Source: Asterias rubens
Lineage: Eukaryota; Echinodermata; Asteroidea; Forcipulatida; Asteriidae
Length of the DNA: 64,000 bases
Direction: 5' to 3'
Assembly (NCBI RefSeq): GCF_902459465.1
Contig: NC_047065.1
Coordinates: forward strand, 22,271,828-22,335,827
Shown here piece by piece: positions 14,101 to 26,100 of the stretch; position 1 is the first letter of the stretch, and each line of letters opens with the position of its first letter. The position numbers and the translations under genes were made by a program. The notes under the pieces are model-generated. The model saw only the letters and a list, made by a program, of their open reading frames with translations, did no database searches and was not told where the DNA came from.

Positions 14101-17100
14101 ACGCATTTTAAGATCTGCCTGATTATCAAAACCAAGGCACAAATCTTATGAGAGATCGCCTGACATCACAAGCTACCCAAATCAACTGCCACCAGGGGCA
14201 CGTAACCTGCCACCTACACTCCATGGGCTGAAACAGGGTAACCCCCTTCACATAGTCTGTAAGGATTTAGACATGCGTATCATCCACTAGGAGCCTTGTC
14301 CAAGGCTCTTTACGCAAGCACCGGCTCTGAATTCAAGAACTGCATATATAGATACTGTATCGCAGAGACATACGATACTTGATACTGTGGGGTGGAAGCA
14401 TGGCTTGCCGAGGTAACAACGAGGTTGTACGAGGTACAACAACCTCGAAAAAACACGCTTCGACCCCACGGTATCAAGTACTGTTATGTACCGTGCAGTA
14501 TAGTATCTATGCAGTTCGTTAATTCAGAGCTGCAGGCCGGTGCTTGCGTAAAAAGCCTTGGACAAGGCTACTTAGTAGCCAGCTGTCGATTTCACAAAAC
14601 TCTTCCAAACTTAAGACTAATCGTAGGACTTAGGATGATTCCCAACCCTGCACTGAGTTACCAGTCCTAACTCGAGATTAGACGAGTCCTAATTCTTTGT
14701 GAAATCAACCCCTGGCTGGTAGAGCAGAATGCACAATACCTTCCCAACTTTTTATGAAGCAATTATGGTTCACAAGGGCACAATTAGTGTCATGACACAG
14801 GGATTCAATCCCACACTGTGCCCAGGCACCCTCAAACAAAGATATTGACAAAATAGGGAGATGCCAACATGGGCTAACTAGCTCACTTGGTCGGCAGTAC
14901 ATTAATCTGGAGGTTGTTGGCTCAAATCCCGCTCTAGTCAATTTTTCTTTGTTTGTTTAAAATCTACCCAGTCAGTTTCCCTTGTGGGTTTTTTATTTGA
15001 TAAAATTTAACTACACCAAAGCAAATGTGTGCTGAAAGACTTTCACAAGAAGATCAAATCCATATTAAGCGAAGGGACAGCCGGTACCAACCGCATATCT
15101 TGGCTGCAGCACTCGCGAATGGACATCCCTCAGAAGTATTCATGCATGAATTATTTCTCGGGTTCAAATATTTTTGGGTTTGGAACATTATCTGAACCAT
15201 ATCGCTTCAAAGGGAGTCCTTTATAAAATAAATTATACTATCAATAGAAGCAGTGCTCTATTTCTACATTCCAATTGTTCTCGCCAAGTAAGTTTTTATG
15301 GTCATTAAAGCCATTGGACACTTTCGGTAAACAGTATTGTCAAAAGGCCCACACTTTGTGTATCACAACTTATATATTGAATAAAAAACCTGTGAAAATT
15401 TAGGCTCAATCGGTCATCAGAGTCGGGAGAAAATAATTGGAAAACCCACCCTTGTTTCAGCACGTTTCGCCGTGTCATGACATGTGTTTACTATAAATCC
15501 GTAATTCTTGCTGTTGAGAATTGATAATTGTTTTAATGTTTTCTCAAAAAGTAAAGCATTTCATGGAATAATATTTCAAGAGAAGTCTTTTACCATTACC
15601 TTCTGTAAACCCTGTAAATTATTTGTAAATCTGTGATTATTTTTTTTTCTGTTCCGAAAGTGTATAATGGCTTTAATGTGTGGAGTGTGTACCAATCTAC
15701 ATGTATGGCTACATGTACCTGTACCTGTAAAACTACCAGTGCTTCAAGTCTAAAAACAACATTTTTCATGAGCCATATTTTATCAGTTACAGTTTAACTG
15801 CGCACTGCTGGCAAGATTTAGATTGATCGGTAAAACTCAATTTGATTTAGGATTTGATTACTATTAGTACACGGCGTGTTCGCTCATACATGTATGCAAA
15901 TATGGTATAAAGCAGTGCGTGTAAATCCTTGAGTGAAAGATGTCACAATCTCCGCCACAAGAGGGGGCTATGTAAGTTTGCTACTGCCTGCCCTGTTATT
16001 TAGCCCTTTATGGTGGACTCTGTAGGAGTGCACCATTTGGTTTGGGTGTATACAGACAGATTTACCAAACCCAATAGTGCCATATGAATGGCTACAGGGT
16101 TCACTCCACTCAATAAACCCCCTAGCATACAGTGCAAAATGCCAACTTAAAAAATATATATATAAATACTTAGAAGTCTCAGGGCATTTTCAAAAAAGGG
16201 GAAATTATCCATCGCCTCTTAAAACTTTTATCCTCTGCTCATTTTGATATGGGAAGTCCCAAGCCCGGGATGCTGACATTTGTGGCGCTTTCTTAAGTTA
16301 CGTTTGTTACGTTAAGATAGTGTGGCATTTTTACTGTCATGCGCCCTCGAACAGGCTGGTCCTGGAGAGAGCGCAAGATAAATTCAATGAATGATTATTG
16401 TATTGTTATTTATAACTGTAATTCAAATTGTGTGGTCTCCTTTCAGGGCGTCATATGCCAGAGAGAAGTCCGAGATGGCAGAGGAAGCAGCCTCAGAGTC
16501 TCGAGACGAGGGCAGCAAGGCGAGACAACGATCCAAAGAACTTATTGCTTCACTCCCACCAAGAGGTAGGTGTGTCCAATCAAGTCTATAAGCTGTGCTT
16601 TCCTTTGTACTGTAGTGCCTTGTCACAGGAGGAAACAGGCCTGTGTGCTTCTTTTATGAAAGGGCAAGGGCACCAAGGCATTTTCGCTCCATGGTAAAAG
16701 GCACCCTATGAGGAAATTGTTAATTTCCATAAGAGCACTTTAAGGGCACCAAGGCAATGACCAGGGGGGCATGAAGGCAATCATCGCCTTTATTGCCTTC
16801 GTGTAATGTAGTATCAGGCCTGAGTCAACTTTTTTCAGGCAACTTGGAGTCAACCAATTTTCAGTGCATGCTACAGAACCACTTTGGTACCAGATGTGTA
16901 ATGTTTTGAACATTGTCTTACGATTCCCAAGTATAGAACGTGAACGCGTGAATCATTCTTCTTGCCTGGACCAGGTTGTTTGTAAATTGCCTCGTATGAC
17001 ATGGCCCTATGACTTAAGAACATCCCAAAGTTCAGAGGTGAAAACGTAATCATTTTCTTTGTTTCCTTCGTGTTTTGGGGTTTTTTTTCGGAGGGGGGGG

Positions 17101-20100
17101 GTTTGGGGGGAGGGGTTAGTTATTCTTGTATGAGGTTTTATTGTTCACCTGTTACATTTTAGTTAACATTGTTCACATGATGTTATTGTTAACGTAACCT
17201 CCATTTAAATTTAAAAAAATAATCATAACAGCCAGGCGTTCTCAAAATTTAGTTACAAATTGTTTCATATTCCACATTTTTGTCTTTTAAACCGTAATAA
17301 CTTTGACAATCTTACTCGCAATTTCTCCAAAATGTTGGGTTGAAAGTAAAAGAGATCTGGACCCAAATTCATGACTCTGCTTCCCTTAAGCCGATAATCG
17401 GCGCTTACAGAAGCAGGGAATTCCGAGCTTGCATCAAGTAGATTTCAGGAGTTAGCGGGAAATTTTTGTTGTGTGTACTCCGAACTGCTTGGAAACCTTT
17501 GCTCACACAGTTAGCCCAGAAAAATTTGATGTTTGCCCAGTAATGTTGATCGCAAGCGCAGAATTTGGCGGTAAGCAGAGCCATGATGGAATTGGGCCAT
17601 GTATTGAACTGGTTGCAGACATTGCCGTCAGCTCTTGTCAGTTCCCTGTATACCCAGTGATAAGACTATTTAAGTTTCATTTGATAAAATGGTACCAGAC
17701 TGATTCACTTTGACACAGGTCTAAAGAAATGAATTGCAATTTAGAAAAAAATAAAGTGAGCTGTTATACAGTGGCAGTGGACTTAGATTTCTAACACCCC
17801 TTTCAGACGGGCACGCAAGAGTCACGCCAAACCAAATAGGTTAGAAGTAACTCCAGGTCGACCCAAATAACTATTTGTTTCAGACAGGCGAACTTAACAT
17901 GACGTTTACAATGGCTCGACTCATGACAAGATTGACGTCTGAAACCAAGGCGCTTCAGAGTTGTTTGCCGGCGTCCAGTCACTCCAAATTGTTTCAGGTG
18001 TCAAACTTTTCATGGACTTAATTCAGAATTTGGTTTGGCGCGACTCTGGAGCGCCTGTCTGAAACAAGTGTTAGTTTACTTTGTCAAAATTACTTTCACT
18101 ATGTGAGTAATTAACTCAAAGCATTGCAATTCTATTCAGGCATAATTGGCTAGCTTAAAGACACTAGACACTATTGGTAATTGTCAAAGACTAGTCCTCA
18201 CAGTTGGTGTATCTCAATATATGTATAAAAAAACAAACCTGTGAAAATTTGAGCTCAATCGGTCGTCGAAGTTGTGAGATAATAATGAAAGAAAAAACAC
18301 CCTTGTCGCACCATGGTCACACGAAGTTGTGTGCTTTCAGATGCTTGATTTCGAGACCTCAAATTCTAAACTTGATGTCTCGAAATCAAATGCGTGGGAA
18401 ATTACTTATTTCTCGAAAACTACGTCACTTCAGAGGGAGCTGTTTCTCACAATGTTTTTTACTACATGTATCTACTCCTCCCCATTACTCGTCACCAAGT
18501 GAGGTTTTATGCTAATAATTATTTTGAGTAATTACCAATAGTGTCCACTCGCCACTGCCTTTAATCACACCATACAGAGAAATGACCACACAAAGTCAAT
18601 AGTCAATCTTGCACACTTTCTGTTGAGCCTGTAGCCAAGTTTGAAAGTTTTTAACTTTTTTTTTCTCTGCCATGGCTGCTTTGACATCATCCGTAATGTG
18701 TACTCAAGATATTCCGCATCCCATGCTTCCAGCATTGCATTTTCAAAGCACATTGCAAAGAAGTAAAGAACTAAATTAACACAGAGCTGCTTTGCCTCCG
18801 GTTTGGTGATGAAATCAGGCATGATTTTCTTCTACTTAAAGTTAATTTCCTATTTTTGTTTGCCCTTTTTGAAACAAAAACTTTTTTTTCTTCTTTTTCA
18901 AAGCCTGAAAGTCTCCTAAGGCATACATAGTATGTTTATGTAGGTCGGCTCTTGTACTCAACGAAATACTCCTACTGTGTTTCCCATGACCCAAATATCA
19001 CGTCTGTATTAACTTGCCACCAAGGACCACATACATGTATCTAGTAAAACATGTTATGACAATGAACTAGCTGATCATGCTCTACTTGTATGATCGTCTC
19101 GAGGTGTGAATTAATTGCACTGATTATTTGTTGGTTGAATGTCTTTAGTCGATCCTCTATTTAGCATTGCTTTGCAATCTGCTGCTTTCTCTTTGTTTCT
19201 AGCAGCAAGGTTGTTCCAAGTATTGACAACACTGTAACGGTTTATTGTATTCTTAAAGGCACTGGACAAATTTGGTAATTGTCAAAAACTGGTTTTCACA
19301 CATGGTGTATCTCAACATACATGTATGTGTAAAATAACCAACCAATATGCAAATGTGGGACCTACATATTGGTCACAAAGTTGCAAGAAAACAATTATTA
19401 TTTTCAAGGCACTGGACACTATTGATAATTAACTCAGAGTAATTATCTGCATAAAAACTTACTTGACAACAAGCAACGGAGAGCTGTTCATCGTATAAAA
19501 CATTGTGAGAAACGGCTCAAACGTAGTTTAAAAAAGAACAAAAAATTTGTGCAACAAGGGTGTTTTTTGTTTCATTATTTTCTTGCAACTGCAATGACCA
19601 ATTAATCCCAAATTTTCACTATTTTGATATCTTATTCATATATATGTTGGGATACACCAAGTGAGAATACTGGTCTTTGAAAATAACCAGTAGTGTCCAG
19701 TGCCTTTAAGATGGGTTGTCAGTATTGCCATAGGGATTTGTATTCTGAAGACACTTTGCTTAGCAATTTAGACTAATGCGCAGTTAGGCTATAGAACAAT
19801 CTTAATTCTCAAATTTGCCCAAGGCCTATAAAAATTAACTGTCTTCCCGACACATTAAAACAAATTAAATTTTGAGAGAAAAAGCACCTCATGGTGGCAT
19901 GAAAATCTCACATTAGGCCCTCAGGCTCAATTGTTGACCTTTCCATAGTAAAATTCTGAGAATTTTCTGATAGTGCCAGAGCTGCTAGTCTCATATATTA
20001 GTCTTGTCCCAAGATGTCAGTGATTGACAGTGGATAGTGTACTGCCCTTGGTTGTAAACCGCTATAGTGCGCCTTCTTAGGGCATGTTTTAAACAGCCAA

Positions 20101-23100
20101 TAAAGGATGATCTCATATATATAGGTATTACAGTTTTCTAACAGCTGCAGTCCATCCAGGAAACATAAAAAATATAACGAGTCTCTTACTTACCTCACGT
20201 TAAAACATGGTAAAAATGGGTTTTCTCCAGAGCGCTCCAAGCCAAACAAACCCGCACGACAAAGGAATCGACGCGCTATTACGATTTACAACCGAGCTCA
20301 GTACACTATCCACTATCGATCACTGGCGTCTTGGGCAAAGACTAGTCTCATATTGGTGGTATATTTATATTGCCTTTTAAATATCTTCCAATAGGTCAAG
20401 AGGTAATCGATGTATTTATGGTCATTACGGTTGAAATCAAATCATTTGTTTCTTGATGGGATGCTTTAATTTCACACAAAAATGCTCTGAGAAGTTTGAG
20501 GTTTTACCAGAGCTACAATGTATTCTCATATTGGTGGTATCTTTAACATATCGTCCAATAGGTCATGAGGTAGAGATTATTTAATAGTCAGAAAGGTAAA
20601 AGATCAAATCATCTTGTTTCTTGATGGTCATGCTAGAATTTGCATCACAAAGAAGTTTCTGGTTTTGCCAGAGCTATTCTCATATTGGTGGTATAATATT
20701 ACCTTTAAAATATATCCAAATGGGTTACAAGGTAATGATGAATTTAGTAGTTTAGATCAATTAAAATTTGAAACTTTGCATGGTGGAAATACTTTATGGA
20801 AAGGTTTGCGGTAACACCATGTAATGACTATCTCTAAATGAGTTGAGGTGGTTCTGATTCTGAAAAGAACTGTTGGTTTCAACTCGACATTTCGATCAGT
20901 ATGCTCTGATCGTCTTCTGGAGAAAATTTAGATCAAAGAGTCATTTCTGGATGGTCATGCTATAATTTGCACCACAACAAATGCTCAAAGAAGTCTTCCT
21001 GCTGCATGCTTCTTTTCTCTTTCTCTTTTTTGGTTGCCTTCTTTATTTTCTTCTCCACCAACATCTCCCAGGCCTGATTTTAAACTGTTGATGTTCTGAT
21101 TGCATTTTTTTATTTTTACTGCCTTTCTCCGTTGATGACAAAATGTTATCGCACGTATAGGTAATGTGTCAAGAGTAGCCGGCTTTGGGTGCAGGACCGC
21201 CAACGTTCGCTTTGCCAACTCTCTGTCGCCAGATGGTATTTATGGTGGGCTCCAATACTCCTCTACCTCGTTCTTTTTCTTTTCTTTCCCCTTGCCCTCG
21301 CCCACCCCTTCCATCTTGGCCCCCGACCCCTACTGCTTCAATTTTGCAAAAGTACTCTCATTAGGAAGGTACAGCATTGTAGTTATTAGTCAATTCATAA
21401 TCAGTACAAAATTTGGTATCCGTAATAAATGGATAGTTTGCAGGGCGTATTTGAAGCACTCGTGTTTTGAAAAACAATAAAAGTTGTGGCAAACAGCTAA
21501 AAAGAAAACTTACATTTCATATCAATAAGTTCCAAATTTGTACAGTAACAGTAAATGCTGGTTGGTTTGCATTTAAAGCACCTGTATTTAACAAGAAAAT
21601 GTTTTGATAAACGTCAAAAAGAAAACTTCCTTTTTGCATAATCTGGTTACAATTTCAGAAAGCTGTTTAAGCGGATTTCATTGCTGAGTTATGTTATCAG
21701 CTAATTATAAGTGAATTGAGACAGGGGACAAGTCACTTATGTGTGGCGTATTGGTTGGTATGGTATCGTAGTTTTGTTCAGCAAGATACTTTTTTTTTTG
21801 CTATGAAAATATCTGCTCTTTGACAAACACTTGATGAGCTGAGCTTTGATGAAGTATTTTGTTAGATTTACAAGGTGCTTATTTAAAACTTGAGGGTTTT
21901 GGAAGAATAATTCATTGTTGAAGAAAGACTTAGACAATGCTGTGCCTTCTTTGTTTAAGAGATGGTCTACACACCTTAAATCTCAGATCTGGATTTTTGA
22001 TTGGTTGAACCTCCTTGAACAGTTGGTGGCAGCAGACACATTGGTCCTTTTCTCTCTGCCGTTATTATGTTCACTGTAGCTTGCACATGCACAAATTGTA
22101 GAGATTGAGTGGAAATGAACCAATATGTCTGATGCCATGCTTTTGTAATAAAAACAACTTATATAGAAAATCCATACAATCAAACCAACTAGATTGATTA
22201 TTTGCAAGTTGGGAATCATCTGTTTCGCAAAATAATTATGCTTGCACCTTTACTCTTTCAGTGCCAATTTTAACCTGAAATGCTCAGCTTTATAAGTTTT
22301 GTTTTTTGTTTTTTTAAACCCCAGTAAGGCTTTCTCACCAAACAAAATGTATCTTGCTGATTGGTGTTGCCATGGTACATCCAAAAGTCAATAGTATTTC
22401 TTGAGTGATAATGCCCTCTTGTGATAGCATGGGTCATACATTAACATTTGAAGACACATTTTTTTTAGCACCGTACATAAAAAAGATTGTACATGTACAA
22501 TAATGTCGCTTTCGGAATGCAAAAATAGATTGTACATTGGCACTGAAAGAGTTTAAAAGAATTCAAATTTCAAATGAAAACTGTGGTGTAGGACTCAACC
22601 TCAAGTGTTCAGTTCATACATATTCTTTGATAGTATTGTTCATTTTGGCACCACTAAATCACTGTGCCATAGACAGTCAATCACCTTTGTCAGAAGTCGG
22701 AGAAGTTTTATGACTCTTTGAAAAGTCATAACCGTGGCTTATTTTTTTGATGAAAGAAAATCATCATCTTTGTTGTTGCTAATCTCCTGTTCTCATTTGG
22801 AGTTTGCCTTTTTTAAAGTTTTCTTTTCAATGAAGCCAGATCTGAGATTTAGGGTTGTGGCCATGTGACCCTGATGAAATGCTTTGCATGTGGCTTGCAT
22901 AGTTTCAGACAACTTTAGGACTAAGTAGGAATCATAGAGCTAAATATATTGACTAGAGCGCTAACTTGCTCTGCGTTTTGATGCCACCCTGAGCGCAGAA
23001 ATTTTTGATGTGTTGTGTGACTACGGAACGATTTTAATTTTAAGAAAACACACATTACCGCGATTTCAAATTCGGCATGTGCGCTTTCGTACGCGACCGC

Positions 23101-26100
23101 CCATTCGCGCACGTCTGCACTACGAAAACCTTAAGTTCGACTTGATTGACGTACTAAAAAAAGTATACGCGCCTTTTAAACATGACGCACATGACGCTCG
23201 CAGTTTTGTACGCTCATCAGCAGATTGTGCGTTCACATTTGCTGCATATTTTGGTTCGATGACACATAGAAAAGAACAAACGCACTATCATGCACTATCA
23301 AAAAATGTCAAGCTTTTGTATTGGTTTGTACATAAACATGGTTGCGCCCACACGGCTTCAAAACCTTAGTGCGTGTATAACGGGGAGTTAGTGCTCTAGT
23401 CAATATATATAGCTCTATGGTAGGAATAATTCTAGGGCTGTCAAGTGCAGCGTTTGCACTTATGTACTATTACTTTTTTAGGTTAGATGAGACGAGTGGC
23501 AAAGGATTGTTTGATAGGATTTACAATGATGCATCGAATGGCAACCAACATTTTTCAGGAAATAATAGACCTTTGTTTTTGAGCAGCCATTTTTGTGTTT
23601 TTAGGGGGTACTGCCTTTAACCATCATGGTTATCATGCGTCAAAGCCAATGTTGAATAAAGTTCATTCCTAATTTCTTTTTTATATTTTCCAAAAAGAGG
23701 AGGCATATATATAATACAGAAAAGGTCATTTTCATTTTTTGGTTAGAAATGAAAAGGTTATAATTTTATCCCCTTCTTTGAGAAGAAAGTGAATTTAATG
23801 TTTCTATAATTTGTTATTTTTGATACTTTTTTTTTTTTTTTTTTTTTTTACAAAAAAGAAACTTTTGATGAAAGTATTGATGAAGATAGCTTACTTAATT
23901 TGTTAGTCGTTTGGCCAAAATGTCATGATAACTTATTAAGATTTAAAAGAGAGAAATTATTAAAGTATTCATTTCGGCAGGAATTATTCCAGTTTGTTTC
24001 TCATAAATGACCAACCATCTAGCAGAGCAAATGAACAATAATCTTTCTCTCCTGCATTTACATGTATTTTGTACAAGTACTTGCAACAAAAAAAAGCATT
24101 TAAAACCAGTTCAACTTTTCATCCAACCGTTTTCTTATACATCCATTCACTCAGCTTTAAACAAGTAAGACAAGTTTCATTCTTCACTTCTAATTCTTTA
24201 ACACACCTAGATCTTTTGTAAATAGTATGTGTGAATTTGTTGTTTACATTGTATAATTATATGTACTTTTCTGCTAATTTTCTTACACCAAGCTAGCATC
24301 CACTTTTTACTACTATCCTAACAGTCAGGCATGCAACTTAACAGCTTTCATACATATTTTAATAGATTTTGGTTTTACCCTAACTTTGATTGTGTGTATA
24401 GCACTGTATTCTCAGTTCTTTTCCAAGTTCTGTAAAAAAACAATTCACTGGCAAATCCCTCGAGTGGGATTCAAACCCAGGACCTTTGCATTGCTGGAAT
24501 AGATTTCTTACCACTTATTCACCGAGCTAGCCCGATTGCTAGAGCATAATATGCTAGAGGCAGTTCAAGTCCTGAATGCTGCGTAACAAATTTACAGGTA
24601 TTGACTTTATAGTCAACATCTTTAAATCGTTGGGGTACCCACCGCTAAGACATGGGATTCAAACTGCACCAAGCTTCCAGGCAACCTCGGTTGTCTAGTT
24701 TAAAAAGACATCTGCTCTAGAATTGCAAAGGTTGTGGGTTCGAATCCCACCTGACTAATATGCCTGTGGATTTTGGTTTTCACGGAGCTTAGTAAAGTAC
24801 TGAGTTAAGCCCGGCTCATACTTCCTGCGAATGCGAATGCAAAGCAAATTTTGGTGACGCAACAATCGGTACACGCTCATTTTCCCATTTTCCCTGTAAC
24901 GAAATTCGCATTGCACGAAGCATTCGCAGGAAGTATGAACCGGGCTTAAACAGTGCCTTCCACACATCAATGTATTGGTAAACCCAAATAATAAACCTCT
25001 TCAGCTGTTTGGCTGATTTCCTCCTCTTGGGTTCCACAGCAGCTGTACCTTTAACGGCAATAAAAAGCACCACACAAAAAAACTGTGCCTGGCACTTGTT
25101 GTTTTGATGACAAACTGTAGTTGCATGCCTGCGTGTGACACCGTAACTAATCTCTGCGGTATACACACCGCGAAGGACGGCACTAAATTATGATTTTGTT
25201 ATTACTAACTAATAACACTTTTATTAATTTTAGCTGTTCCTAAGTAGGAGTTGAAACTTAGCATGGGGGGAATATGATATGGACAAGTTTGCGGTAACAC
25301 CATGTAAGGAATCACTCTAACATGTCCCTGTTCAATTATACGAGGAGAGCCACTCTCTGCATAGGGTTCGAACTGCCTCAAGCTACCGGGCAGCCTCGGT
25401 AGTCTAGTTGGTAAGACACTGCTCTAGAATTGCAAGGGTCATGGGTTTGAATCCCACCCGAGTAACATGCCTGTGATATTTGTTCACAGGACTCGGGAAA
25501 GTACTCAGTGTACAGCGCTAACACACATTGGTCTATGGGTAAAAACCAAGATTAAAATTAATAGAGCCACTCTCCTTGCATAACGGTCAATGCTGAGGTC
25601 ATACGCTCCCTTTTTATGCACCAGTTTACAAAACATGGTTTGAGGGTGAACAGTCGATTTTAGGCGAAGACAAGGGAACTTAGGTTGTCAACTACCAATA
25701 CACCGAGGGGAACCGAAATTGACTGTTCACCTGAAATAAACCATTTTTGTTTTACTATACTTCATACATATTCAGTTACCAATGGTTAATGTGGAATAAA
25801 ATGCATCCAATATAAGTTTTCCTTCAGTTGGATGTCGCTTGGGCGATGTTCGCGTATGCGTTCCACACCTGGGGAACAGTTCCATAGTCGTAAAGCGCAC
25901 TTGGTAGACAGCAAAGATAGCCACTTGCACGTGATGTTGAATTGACCAGTGAGAATTTGACTCTGCGTCATGAATATGTATGAGATATAGTAAAAGCAGC
26001 CAATAATATGCCTCCTTTGGCACTGCTTGAGAGTGTGGTGTCACTGTCAACTAGCATTTTTGCAGAAGTCGTATAAAAGCTGCATGTGTGCATGGTACAA

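Larger units (their letters stand above)
2431..16446 (+). other. Junctophilin intron (14 kb), repeat-filled
   Basis: Starts GTAGGT and ends TTTCAG. No additional exon or opposite-strand gene is recognisable. It holds at least four family A elements, two B, one C, one Q, several palindromes (L, N, E), tRNA-derived SINEs, a tandem array at 4768-5495 and one reverse-transcriptase remnant. The many 60-120-codon frames in it have no family resemblance and often coincide with the repeats. Confidence 0.8.

Noticed and set aside
23010-23369. 119-codon frame inside the 8-bp-TSD element
   Set aside because: No transposase motif; spans most of a non-autonomous element and has no recognisable domain.
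24453-24545. Possible tRNA genes at GGTTCGAATCC-type B boxes (also 3530, 8030, 25440, 35730, 50985)
   Set aside because: None folds as a complete tRNA by eye; all sit in dispersed repeats with shared tails, so they are SINE heads.
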